Below, one piece after another: positions 1 through 7,519 of a DNA stretch of 64,000 bases. The stretch's first letter is position 1. Each line of letters starts with the position of its first letter. The stretch covers positions 1,240,001 through 1,304,000 of the forward strand of contig CAXXFB010000001.1 of NCBI GenBank assembly GCA_963674545.2. Direction: 5' to 3'. The notes beneath the pieces were generated by a model. It searched no databases and was not told the origin of the DNA. It saw only the letters and a list, made by a program, of their open reading frames with translations. Made by a program: the position numbers and the translations under genes. The stretch comes from JABGQS01 sp963674545 (GTDB taxonomy: Bacteria > Bacillota > Clostridia > Christensenellales > SZUA-584).

Positions 1-1562
1 TGGACAATTGTATTTATTGCTTCATCGCCATACATACCTTGCCTATCATCAACAAGCGAATAAGCTTCATCAATAAACAGCACTCCGCCTTTTGCCTGCC
101 TAAACTTGTTCTTAACAATACTTGCAGTCCAGCCTACGTATTTCCCAACCAAATCAGCACGCCCTGCCTCAATAAACACACCGCTAGCAAGCAACCCATT
201 ATCATGCATAATCTTTGCAAATAAGCGTGCTACCGTTGTTTTTGCAGTACCAGGATTCCCGGTAAACACCATATGCATTGATGGCTGTTCTAAAAACGCT
301 TCGTATTCTGCAAACATCTTCTGAGCCTTATAATAGTCTACTGCCTTTTTAATAGTTTCTTTTGATTCGGAAAGCCCAATCATTTCATCCAGATCACGGA
401 AAGCATCACCTTTAAACTGCTTAGACACATTGCAAGGTTTAACATAAGCCGAATATTGCGGGAAAACATTATTTCTTAAGTGTTTGTCATACCAACGGTT
501 AAAAATACCATCAAGCTGGTGTACGCTATATTGGGTATCTCTTAAATCTGAGTACAGCCCTCTAACAGATTTAGCACCCCTCTCTTCTGCGCAACGTTTT
601 AAATATAATCTTGCATTGTTTGCCGATATCGTATCCTCATTTATATTTACGAATGCAATACCGGGCAAGCTTTCAAGGAACATATGCATAGTCTTTTTAT
701 CTGCTTTATCGAAGCACAGCACAGTTAATACTTGATGTGAATGCTCAACGATCATTTTTGAAACTATTTCGATCTTACGGTGAATGCTCCCCGCATATTC
801 ATCTTCAGAATCATTTTCCCCGCAACGCACTACTACTGTTCCACCCTTAGCAATTTCATAGAGTTTAACTAGATCTCTATCATTGCTGCGTGACATTAAA
901 TCAATCCAAGAGTACCTTCTACTAATCACTCGTTTATTAGCATAAAGAGCTGATATCAACATGTCAACTGCCTTATCCGTCAACACTGAGGAGCTTGTGC
1001 TTAATGTATATTGGACAGGATGACCGCACATCAAACGATGGTTGCCTTGCTTATATATTCTATTCAATTCCGGTAAAAGAGTATCCTTAAGACAAAGTTG
1101 TTTTGCTGCCTCTTTAGCATCAACAATGCTTTTAGTAATGGCACATATTTCTTGATGTTGCTTGTCTTCATCAAAGGAATGTATGGAATCCTCTATACCA
1201 AACGGTGCTGTTATATATTTTTCTCTACTAACAAACCCATTTAATCTTGCACGACATAAACTGTTAAAGAATACTTCCATTGTAATTTCTTCAGCTGATT
1301 CAACTTTCCCTGAGGCTGTTGTATGATTTATAAAATCTGCTGCATATTCACAGCTTTGCTTTTCGCACAAAACATCGTGCCTGAATATTCCTATAATTGT
1401 ACAGTTATCGACTTCAAGATCAATATAGCACAATCTGAACTTGTCCTCACTGCTCATGTAATATGCTTGGCACTTATCATCTATCTCTCTATTTCTTTCA
1501 TAGTTTTTTTCAATATCATTCAATGGTGAAGTAAAAGAACATCTAAATTTATAGAAAAGCAT
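1..1562 (-). CDS. CbxX/CfxQ-type AAA+ ATPase, C-terminus beyond window
   Basis: This gene enters from the left edge, so only its first 520 codons are present. It starts at ATG 1562, preceded by AAAGGAAGGG. About 400 N-terminal residues are of unrecognised type. A CbxX-style AAA+ module follows, with Walker A GNPGTAKT (Lys near residue 441; the third glycine of the usual GxxGxGKT is Ala), the family stretch DLVGKYVG, and Walker B GVLFIDEAYSLV (Asp near 498). In the family such ATPases are hexameric remodelling motors (Rubisco activase CbxX, type VII secretion EccA); the client here is unknown. It lies 64 bases downstream of the membrane protease gene on the same strand and closes the visible part of the retron island. 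A role as a protein remodeller in a stress or defence response is inference. The AAA+ call itself is secure. Confidence 0.85.
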   Translation of the reverse strand, partial: MLFYKFRCSFTSPLNDIEKNYERNREIDDKCQAYYMSSEDKFRLCYIDLEVDNCTIIGIFRHDVLCEKQSCEYAADFINHTTASGKVESAEEITMEVFFNSLCRARLNGFVSREKYITAPFGIEDSIHSFDEDKQHQEICAITKSIVDAKEAAKQLCLKDTLLPELNRIYKQGNHRLMCGHPVQYTLSTSSSVLTDKAVDMLISALYANKRVISRRYSWIDLMSRSNDRDLVKLYEIAKGGTVVVRCGENDSEDEYAGSIHRKIEIVSKMIVEHSHQVLTVLCFDKADKKTMHMFLESLPGIAFVNINEDTISANNARLYLKRCAEERGAKSVRGLYSDLRDTQYSVHQLDGIFNRWYDKHLRNNVFPQYSAYVKPCNVSKQFKGDAFRDLDEMIGLSESKETIKKAVDYYKAQKMFAEYEAFLEQPSMHMVFTGNPGTAKTTVARLFAKIMHDNGLLASGVFIEAGRADLVGKYVGWTASIVKNKFRQAKGGVLFIDEAYSLVDDRQGMYGDEAINTIV

Positions 1563-1626
1563 AAACTATTCCCTTCCTTTGATATGAGCTCCAGTCAATA
1601 TATCTGCTCAGTTTCCCTACGCTATC

Positions 1627-2328
1627 TTATGTCTTTTTCTTATTGCTACCAGCTAAGAGCAATGCCAACATAACAATGATTACTTTTAGGACTACATCGA
1701 ATAAACTCGCGATATAAGTAAACGCTGCTGCCCTGAGAACTCTATGGGCATATTCGAGTTCATATTTTGTAAACAATCCTGACTCAGACATCACATTTAG
1801 CGCTCTGCGGCTAGCATCGTATTCAACTGGCAATAACATTGCCCTGGTTAGTATAGTTATTGAGATTAATGTAATCGCAATATTTATAATAGTATTATCT
1901 CTTGTAAAAAGGGCTATAAGTACAAGGATTGATGTTGTAATAATGCCCAGCCCGGTCAAAGGATTTGTTATGCGCTGTGCTTTGAGCCCTGCATATCCTT
2001 CTTCATGTTGAATAGCGTGCCCAACTTCATGGGCGGCAATCGCAACAGCCATTATACTTGCTTGTCCGTAAACGTTCTTGGATAACTGAATTGTGCTAGT
2101 TTGAGGGTTGAAGTTGTCAGTTAATATACCAGGACACGACATAATCATTATGTTTTGTGTTACCGTCATATTTAATATCATTCCAGCGAACATTTCGGAT
2201 ATTATATTTCGATTTGTAGGTATTTTAGAGTACTTATAAATGACTACTCGTATCCAAATCTTTGAGAACAGTAATATGCCTATGCTAATGCAACATATGT
2301 ATAATATCCATTTTATTGCCTGACTCAT
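1627..2328 (-). CDS. YugP-like membrane zinc metalloprotease
   Basis: A 233-residue membrane protein with the zinc-binding HEVGHAIQH signature (HExxH) and several hydrophobic segments: one at the N-terminus after MSQAIKW, two after the HExxH motif, and a C-terminal one ending in a basic tail. Length and motif match the neutral zinc metallopeptidase family of Bacillus YugP. I chose ATG 2328 because AGGAGGTGAG sits five bases upstream; an in-frame upstream start at 2382 has no ribosome site. The gene follows a hairpin terminator and precedes the CbxX-like ATPase, so the two may form a membrane protease plus AAA+ unit. YugP homologues are usually chromosomal and poorly understood, and placement beside a retron may be incidental. 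Family call is strong; function is unknown. Confidence 0.82.
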   Translation of the reverse strand: MSQAIKWILYICCISIGILLFSKIWIRVVIYKYSKIPTNRNIISEMFAGMILNMTVTQNIMIMSCPGILTDNFNPQTSTIQLSKNVYGQASIMAVAIAAHEVGHAIQHEEGYAGLKAQRITNPLTGLGIITTSILVLIALFTRDNTIINIAITLISITILTRAMLLPVEYDASRRALNVMSESGLFTKYELEYAHRVLRAAAFTYIASLFDVVLKVIIVMLALLLAGSNKKKT

Positions 2329-2353
2329 ACTCTCACCTCCTGTTAAAAGTGTA

Positions 2354-2387
2354 GCAAAAAGGCTGTACTTTATTTTGTACAACCTTT
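2354..2387 (-). terminator. Hairpin terminator after the retron ATPase gene
   Basis: On the minus strand AAAGGTTGTAC and GTACAGCCTTT form an 11-bp stem (one G-T pair) around an A/T loop, followed by TTTTTGC. It lies between the DnaA-like ATPase stop (2457) and the protease ribosome site. Its 3' half and the following TTTTGCTA closely resemble the hairpin and promoter upstream of the retron RNA (4681-4717). Confidence 0.7.
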
Positions 2388-2456
2388 ATCCGTATTAAAT
2401 AACTATATAACGTTAATCCCCTTATAATAAACGAAATCTATTTAGTTTTATTTGTG

Positions 2457-3191
2457 TTATAGCTTAATCATTTGTTTTATTTGTGATACATCAATATTCC
2501 GCTTATAATAATCTAAATGAAGCAATACGGCTTTGAAAGCGCCTTCTATTCTAGCGATATCACAGCATGAGCTTGCTAGATATCGAATTACCTTTTTATT
2601 CAGGAATATCCCCTTTTTATCATTAATCTGAAATGCCTTATACTTTATGATTTTTATTCTTTCTGAATATCTCGGCAAATATATTTCCTCTACCTTTATT
2701 GGCCTGTTCGTTCCCATTATCGCTACCATAGCTTCTTTCAGAAAACTGCAAGGTATCTTTATTGAACACACTACATGTTTATTTCTTGCTGACATTTCCG
2801 ATATTAGATTAGATATTTCATATAATGTGTCTTTCTTGCTAAAGAAGTCTTGAAGATCATCGATCAGAAGCAAATCATATTGTATGCATTTATCAACAAT
2901 CCGTTTTTTATAGTTTGTTTTATTTCTTATGCTTTCAACTATATCATTTGCAATATCTTTTGCGGTTGTAACACAGACTGTAATCCCTTCTGTATAACAT
3001 GCATTGTAGAGCTCCCTTAAAAGTCTTGTCTTACCTGATGCAGTCACACCGGTTATGAATATCGGAGGTTTCTTTTGGTTGGTATTCTCATGGATAAGCT
3101 TTTCTACAGTCTTTACAGCAGACTTATTACCTTTATAAATTATATAACCATCAGAATTATACGAGCTATTATATATATCATTTATATTCAT
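2457..3191 (-). CDS. Retron-linked DnaA-like AAA+ ATPase
   Basis: A 244-residue P-loop ATPase of the DnaA/Hda/DnaC type. Walker A is GVTASGKT (residues 48-55), Walker B is LLLIDDLQDFF (107-117), and a small lid-like helical domain fills the C-terminus. The DnaA HTH (domain IV) and DnaA N-terminal domains are absent, so it should act through a partner rather than by binding oriC. ATG 3191 lies one base after the reverse transcriptase stop (TGAAATG), implying translational coupling; a TTG at 3230 inside the reverse transcriptase gene is a weaker alternative. Tight coupling to the retron reverse transcriptase makes it the most likely retron accessory protein (effector, or toxin loader held by RT-msDNA). 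That role is inferred. Relatives such as IstB or DnaC are possible, but there is no transposase nearby. Confidence 0.85.
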   Translation of the reverse strand: MNINDIYNSSYNSDGYIIYKGNKSAVKTVEKLIHENTNQKKPPIFITGVTASGKTRLLRELYNACYTEGITVCVTTAKDIANDIVESIRNKTNYKKRIVDKCIQYDLLLIDDLQDFFSKKDTLYEISNLISEMSARNKHVVCSIKIPCSFLKEAMVAIMGTNRPIKVEEIYLPRYSERIKIIKYKAFQINDKKGIFLNKKVIRYLASSCCDIARIEGAFKAVLLHLDYYKRNIDVSQIKQMIKL

Positions 3192-3192
3192 T

Positions 3193-4485
3193 TCACTTAT
3201 ATTGCTCCTGCATCCGCCTACGATCACCAATCATACTCCAAATCTCCTTATAATACTTTTTAAACTCTTTATCCTTTGGGTTTATTAAAAGAACAAATTT
3301 CACTTTGCCTAGTAGAGACCGCAGATAGCATATTTGATATACTTTGCCATTTCGGACAAATCGCATAACTTCATGCTTCCCCTCTTCGTACTGATTTAGA
3401 ATATGCTCCCTGACGCCATACTTTTTCATATAATACATGATCTGTCGTATTTTCTTTCGATATGGTTTTGATACTTGAAGTCTCTTATTAACTGTGAGCC
3501 CAGTTATCTGTTGACATTGCCCCCTTCGCAATATTCTTGTCTTATCATTGTTTATAGTAAACCCACCATCATTAAGAATAAATCGTAAAGTCTTTAATAA
3601 AGAGGTTGGATCAAAATCACCGGAGAAAGACATATCGTCCGAATACCGTGTGTATGTGATTCCGTTGTAACGACAATATGCTTCAATGCGTTTGTCTAAA
3701 GGATAAAATACAATGTTTGATAAGGCCGGACTGGTTGGAGCACCCTGTGGTAATCTTCCGTTTAAGCAGCAAAGATTAGCAAGCAATGATGCCACTTCAG
3801 TACTATAAATATCTGAAAACACATCTCTCACGCACAGTATCTTTTTATGTATATCTTTCACTTTTCTAACAATATAGCCTTTATATTCATAGCTGTTTTT
3901 TATAACGTAAGAATTTCTCCTATTGTTCAACTTAATGCTGCCAAAGAAGTCACTGATGTCCGTTTTAACAATGACTGGGCGGTTCACATGGTATTTTGCG
4001 TTATCAATAATTGATGAACCTTTCTTATATGCTTTAGCATTTTCGCTAACCTGGCAACTGCTAAGAATATATTTTGCGATCCATTTCTGTATATATTTCA
4101 ATTCATGTTTAGGCGCATATATTGTTCGCAGAGAACCAGCCCGCTTTTTTACATCAAATGTTTCGTAATGCTTTTCTGAATTATTGCTTATATCGTATAA
4201 TTTACACATCATTATATTCGTTCTTCTCAAAACATGAATGTTATCAAGATAATCAATGTCTATTCTTGGAAACCCTTTGACAATGTAGGCAATATCATTG
4301 CATAATATGTGATCATCCGAGCAGGTTAGATATTCTGCCAAATTCCTTGGTGTAAGTAAAGGAATATAATTATTATTAAACATTTCTAAGTATTGTTCTA
4401 GCAAATCTTCTTTATCTTCAACAATATCAGAAGTTTCATCCCAAGGCCAATAATAAAAGGAACCCGTTTTTATATCGTAATTCAC
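3193..4485 (-). CDS. Retron-type reverse transcriptase
   Basis: A 430-residue reverse transcriptase that would copy part of its own RNA into branched msDNA. Fingers motif RTIYAPKHELKYIQ is at about 120-133, the retron box with GSSI and NAKYH at 156-166, the first catalytic Asp in DISDFF (176), LPQGAPTSPALSN at 245-257, catalytic YSDD at 281-284 and ITGLTVN at 327-333. The usual retron tetrad is YADD, so Ser replaces Ala. About 100 residues precede the first RT motif, longer than the Ec86 enzyme, and a basic thumb region forms the C-terminus. No maturase, integrase or endonuclease domain is present, which argues against group II introns and diversity-generating elements. It starts at GTG 4485 with AGAGGG five bases upstream, 28 bases after the retron RNA, and is coupled to the ATPase gene downstream. 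Confidence 0.95.
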   Translation of the reverse strand: MNYDIKTGSFYYWPWDETSDIVEDKEDLLEQYLEMFNNNYIPLLTPRNLAEYLTCSDDHILCNDIAYIVKGFPRIDIDYLDNIHVLRRTNIMMCKLYDISNNSEKHYETFDVKKRAGSLRTIYAPKHELKYIQKWIAKYILSSCQVSENAKAYKKGSSIIDNAKYHVNRPVIVKTDISDFFGSIKLNNRRNSYVIKNSYEYKGYIVRKVKDIHKKILCVRDVFSDIYSTEVASLLANLCCLNGRLPQGAPTSPALSNIVFYPLDKRIEAYCRYNGITYTRYSDDMSFSGDFDPTSLLKTLRFILNDGGFTINNDKTRILRRGQCQQITGLTVNKRLQVSKPYRKKIRQIMYYMKKYGVREHILNQYEEGKHEVMRFVRNGKVYQICYLRSLLGKVKFVLLINPKDKEFKKYYKEIWSMIGDRRRMQEQYK

Positions 4486-4512
4486 GACTGCCCTCTACTT
4501 ATAGAATATTGT

Positions 4513-4673
4513 GCGGAAGCAATACTCACAGTAAATAGCTGCATCGCAGCGATATCGAACTTCGTTCGATCATTCGCAATGCGAATGTCTTAAGATAAAT
4601 AGATCAAGGCTCACGACTCGCAAGCCCCCCATCAAATCAACAGGGATAAGATAGATACGCTATTGCTTCCGCT
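4513..4673 (-). ncRNA. Retron msr-msd RNA
   Basis: A structured RNA directly upstream of the reverse transcriptase. The a1 repeat GCGGAAGCAATA (4672-4661) and a2 repeat TATTGCTTCCGC (4524-4513) are perfectly complementary over 12 bp and close the transcript. TAGCG follows a1 immediately, as in Ec86, which places the likely branching G at 4660. An msr-type stem is formed by 4608-4616 with 4618-4626 (two G-T pairs). In the presumed msd part, three hairpins follow each other: 4571-4587 (8 bp), 4554-4570 (7 bp, GAA loop) and 4538-4550 (5 bp). Three short hairpins rather than one long msd stem is unusual. The extended -10 box at 4681-4689 would start transcription at about 4674, just before a1. 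The msr/msd boundary is not defined by sequence alone. Confidence 0.87.
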
Positions 4674-4680
4674 ATAAAAG

Positions 4681-4689
4681 ATTATAGCA
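4681..4689 (-). promoter_or_regulatory. Extended -10 promoter of the retron RNA
   Basis: TGCTATAAT on the minus strand is a perfect extended -10 element. No good -35 box is seen at 17 bases. Initiation about seven bases downstream would be at 4674, matching the start of the a1 repeat, so it probably drives the RNA and the genes after it. Confidence 0.75.
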
Positions 4690-4693
4690 AAAT

Positions 4694-4717
4694 AGCTGTA
4701 CCAGTTTTGGTACAGCT
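4694..4717 (-). terminator. Hairpin between nuclease gene and retron
   Basis: AGCTGTACC and GGTACAGCT form a perfect 9-bp stem with a 6-base loop, 33 bases after the nuclease-like gene stop and followed by ATTTTGC. The U-tract is short, so termination may be partial. It overlaps the upstream part of the retron promoter. Confidence 0.55.
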
Positions 4718-4749
4718 GTTATTAAGTGCTTTAAATTGAGATTATTCCA

Positions 4750-5658
4750 TCATTTAAGCAGAGATAGGGCTTCCAGCCAGTGCTTAATATTACTAGGAAG
4801 CAAGCTAATATGATCTTTCATGAAGCGCTCGATTGTTTCAGCCTCCAAGTACCTTATATTCTTTGAACTGTTTTTTGTGTAATTTTTAGATGGAGAAAAT
4901 AACCAGAACTTATCAGTATCGTTCCTCAGAAGCTCCATATATTCATTTGCATCTATTTGTTGCACCCCTGTTTTAACTTGTACAAACGCCCTGTGGTTGT
5001 CTTCGGCGTTTACCATTATGCATTCTGTTTTTGAAGTGCTTTTTTTTATTGTTGAAGGATAGAGAATGTATTTCTCTTTATATTGGAGGTACAACAGGAC
5101 AATTTCCTCTGTCATTTCCGCTGTTAATACGTCCCAAATTGTTTCTTCATTCTTTTCGATTATATAATGCTCAACTCCAGATATTTTATTCCATATCGCT
5201 TTTGAAATTGATGCAACTCCTTGGACACGTTGTACAGCAGCTCGTGGGCCAAAACTCCTTACCACGTTTCCTGGTACAATCTCTTCTACACCAACACACT
5301 GCCAATTAGCACTAACATAATTTGAAATATCGTGTTCTCTATGGTTCTGGTTTGGCTTTCTATCTTTCCACAACTGTTCACCTATTTTACATAGAAAATA
5401 AACCCCATCTAAACGTGCCCAAACTAAATCATCTCTTCTCATTCTCGACATAGCATTGATAGCCTTAATACAAGCTGTTGGAGCATCAAGATCGGCACTC
5501 AGAGCTTGCTTGCGTATATCCTCTTCGTTTTCTGATGTTGTATTTATTGCACTCCAACCAACCCCTATTATCTGTTCAGACTGACAGAAACCTAAGACTT
5601 CTTTTCTTGTAATCCCTTTAGCTGGCTCAGATTTTATATGCAATCTCCAAATATTCAT
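4750..5658 (-). CDS. PUA/EVE-like plus PD-(D/E)XK-like nuclease (probable)
   Basis: A 302-residue soluble protein that looks like a modification-dependent or Mrr-like restriction enzyme. The N-terminal part (WRLHIKSEP at 4-12, IIGVGW at 30-35, DDLVWARLDGVYFLCKI at 76-92) resembles PUA/EVE-like domains that read modified bases. The C-terminal part has TECIMVNAED (211-220) and AFVQVKTG (224-231), matching the beta-strand [D/E/Q]xK signature of PD-(D/E)XK nucleases, with Lys 229 as candidate catalytic residue. ATG 5658 is chosen because AGGAGG lies five bases upstream; a start at 5706 lacks one. It sits between the WYL regulator and the retron, which supports a defence role. Enzyme activity and specificity are inferred from motifs only. 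Confidence 0.6.
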   Translation of the reverse strand: MNIWRLHIKSEPAKGITRKEVLGFCQSEQIIGVGWSAINTTSENEEDIRKQALSADLDAPTACIKAINAMSRMRRDDLVWARLDGVYFLCKIGEQLWKDRKPNQNHREHDISNYVSANWQCVGVEEIVPGNVVRSFGPRAAVQRVQGVASISKAIWNKISGVEHYIIEKNEETIWDVLTAEMTEEIVLLYLQYKEKYILYPSTIKKSTSKTECIMVNAEDNHRAFVQVKTGVQQIDANEYMELLRNDTDKFWLFSPSKNYTKNSSKNIRYLEAETIERFMKDHISLLPSNIKHWLEALSLLK

Positions 5659-5721
5659 GCTTACCTCCTGTTTTTCACCACATATCTTAAAGTTTAAGTC
5701 CTTCAAAATATTGTCCTAATC

Positions 5722-6708
5722 TCAATATTTCTCCCCCATCGTTTTAATCGTCTCCGTTACTTGCTCCCTAAAATCTATCGGATTTAATACTTCAATATTC
5801 TTTCCAAACTGTAATACGAAATATATTAACCCCTCTTTCACCGCTTTAACTCTAGCAATAAAGTAACCCTCTTCGGCAGAAGAAATCTTTACATCTTCCC
5901 CGAAACGCTCAATAATATCATGCAAGATCGCATTTCTGCATTTTAATTCGATTCTTTCTTCCTCACCTCCAAACATATAAACTCTTTTGTTTATATATTT
6001 GGCTATATCAAATCCGTACTTAAACTGATCAATCTCAGTTATAGGATGTGCTGCTTTATCAGTAACCTTTATGTCTTTGATCTTATCAATCCTGAAATGC
6101 GTCAAAGTGTCAAGCCATGAATATCGTGCAACAAGATAATAGTAATCATTAACCCAAACTATCCCATATGGGCTAACTATTCTGCGCTTTTTATCCCTTT
6201 GAACCAAATCCTTCTGAATATCATAATCCATGTATAGGAAACTTACTTGCATACTTTTTTCAATAGCTTCTGATAGTAAATCAATTGTGTAAAAAACAGC
6301 CGCATTATCACACTTAATACGATTATTAAGAAAGTTCACTTTCTCTAATCTGCTTTCATCATATTTGTTCGTAAGGCTTTTTATCTTATCGAGTAGCTTT
6401 CTAGAGTGACTTTTTGAGATAAACCTTGCTGATAAGACCGCATCGGCAATCAATCTAAGTTCAGAGAACTCAAACTCTGATTCTCTTAGAAAATACCCTC
6501 TGCCGTTTTCTTCATATTTACTTATATCATATCCGAAAGAAATTAGAGCCTCTACATCTTCGTAAATTACTCTTCGATCCGCTTTGATGTCATACCGGCT
6601 ATTAAGCTTACTAATGATTTCATTTGCTGTTAACATATGCTGCTCGTTAGTTTCTTTTCTCAATATCTCAAGTACAGATAACAGGCGTAATCTCGAATTT
6701 GCAGGCAT
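5722..6708 (-). CDS. WYL-domain transcriptional regulator
   Basis: A 328-residue regulator. The N-terminus is a winged-helix domain (RLRLLSVLEILRKE, ANEIISKLN, DRRVIYEDVEAL at about 7-62), followed by the WYL domain with IVSPYGIVWVNDYYYLVAR (about 178-196) and a C-terminal WCX-like extension. WYL proteins often bind nucleic-acid ligands and commonly sit at the edge of defence islands, where they switch the operon on. ATG 6708 is used because AGGAGG lies six bases upstream; the frame stays open to 6765 without a ribosome site. It is the first gene of the island and has a strong promoter at 6737-6765. Control of the nuclease and retron genes is inferred from position. Confidence 0.88.
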   Translation of the reverse strand: MPANSRLRLLSVLEILRKETNEQHMLTANEIISKLNSRYDIKADRRVIYEDVEALISFGYDISKYEENGRGYFLRESEFEFSELRLIADAVLSARFISKSHSRKLLDKIKSLTNKYDESRLEKVNFLNNRIKCDNAAVFYTIDLLSEAIEKSMQVSFLYMDYDIQKDLVQRDKKRRIVSPYGIVWVNDYYYLVARYSWLDTLTHFRIDKIKDIKVTDKAAHPITEIDQFKYGFDIAKYINKRVYMFGGEEERIELKCRNAILHDIIERFGEDVKISSAEEGYFIARVKAVKEGLIYFVLQFGKNIEVLNPIDFREQVTETIKTMGEKY

Positions 6709-6736
6709 CACATACCTCCTTTGTGTGATTATATAA

Positions 6737-6765
6737 ATTATAACATACGCATTATATTTATCCAA
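6737..6765 (-). promoter_or_regulatory. Sigma-A promoter of the WYL/nuclease operon
   Basis: On the minus strand TTGGAT (6765-6760), a 17-base spacer, then TATAAT (6742-6737) with an extended -10 TG. The predicted leader before ATG 6708 is about 22 bases. Confidence 0.75.
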
Positions 6766-6767
6766 TG

Positions 6768-6953
6768 TTACTCAGTAATCAGTGCAAAATATAAGTTATC
6801 TGATATTTCTCTTATCAAATCCTCTCGTGCAATAACATCTTTCCATTCCTGTGGAATATTAACGTTATGATAATACATGCCTGCCAACCCGCCAGATAAA
6901 GCTGCTATTGCTATATTTTCACCGCCTAAATTAATAGCCTTCAAAATACATCT
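6768..6953 (-). pseudogene. ADP-ribosylglycohydrolase C-terminal remnant
   Basis: In one minus-strand frame ending at TAA 6770-6768 the translation contains AINLGGENIAIAALSGGLAG and then IPQEWKDVIAREDLI. This matches the C-terminal core of the DraG/ADP-ribosylglycohydrolase family (AxNLGGDTDTIAAxxGAxAG, then IPxEW). The metal-binding DTD of that motif is replaced by ENI, and there is no start codon or N-terminal domain in frame. It is therefore a decayed fragment left upstream of the WYL gene, whose promoter overlaps its end. It may have been displaced when the island inserted. Confidence 0.72.
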
Positions 6954-6988
6954 CTTGTGTACCCCTATTGTACCCCCATTTCTCCGAT

Positions 6989-7189
6989 TTATTTGGCAGC
7001 GGTATCAATAAAGCTTTTCTTGTTATGAAACCATGTATACATTATATAGCCTGATTTACTGTTTTGTTTATCTTTGTGAATATCATAATTCAAGAGTCTT
7101 GCTTGTGTTGATTCTCCTAACAATGAGTTGAAAAGCAGCACCTTTATCAGCGTAAGAATAGCCGTTGTATTCAAAAGCCATTTATTCAC
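6989..7189 (-). CDS. Small ORF of uncertain reality
   Basis: A 66-codon open frame with a hydrophobic N-terminal third (WLLNTTAILTLIKVLLF) and a Lys/Tyr-rich remainder. No good ribosome site precedes it and I recognise no family. An overlapping frame opens with MAFEYNGYSYADKGAAFQL, which reads more like protein but stops after 32 residues. Together with the adjacent ADP-ribosylglycohydrolase fragment, this stretch is probably decayed coding sequence. Confidence 0.25.
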   Translation of the reverse strand: MNKWLLNTTAILTLIKVLLFNSLLGESTQARLLNYDIHKDKQNSKSGYIMYTWFHNKKSFIDTAAK

Positions 7190-7519
7190 CCATAACCTGA
7201 TTTTGCTAATCGTAGCGGTCTATTGTTACATTTAACTTTATGGAGTTCTTAAAATGTTAACTGCATGATGACTAATATAATAGAGCTTATAGTACTTCAT
7301 TTATATATTGAGAAAATTTATAAAAAATTACAAAGATGTTTAATCTTTATTTTTGCTGTTCGATTTATTGAAATTATTCTGAATAAACAGTATACTGATT
7401 ACATATCTAGATAAAACGAATCTTTATATAGATATGCGTTTGCTATTGATACAGATTATACCTTGATAATTAAGGTTCTCTGGTTTATAAAAGTTTTCAA
7501 ATAGATTAAGCGGGAAAAA
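7190..7519. other. AT-rich gene-free spacer between the island and the sigma operon
   Basis: About 330 bases separate the divergent island and ECF sigma operon. It contains a perfect 10-bp palindrome CAGTATACTG (7388-7397) and several AT-rich boxes, but no promoter of confident quality, no RNA gene and no repeat that I can support. Confidence 0.5.

Noticed and set aside
2457..3191. IstB-type transposition ATPase
   Set aside because: No IstA transposase or terminal repeats nearby, and the gene is coupled to the retron reverse transcriptase.
3193..4485. Reverse transcriptase as part of a group II intron or diversity-generating retroelement
   Set aside because: No maturase or endonuclease domain, no template/variable repeat pair, and the retron RNA with a1/a2 repeat lies directly upstream.
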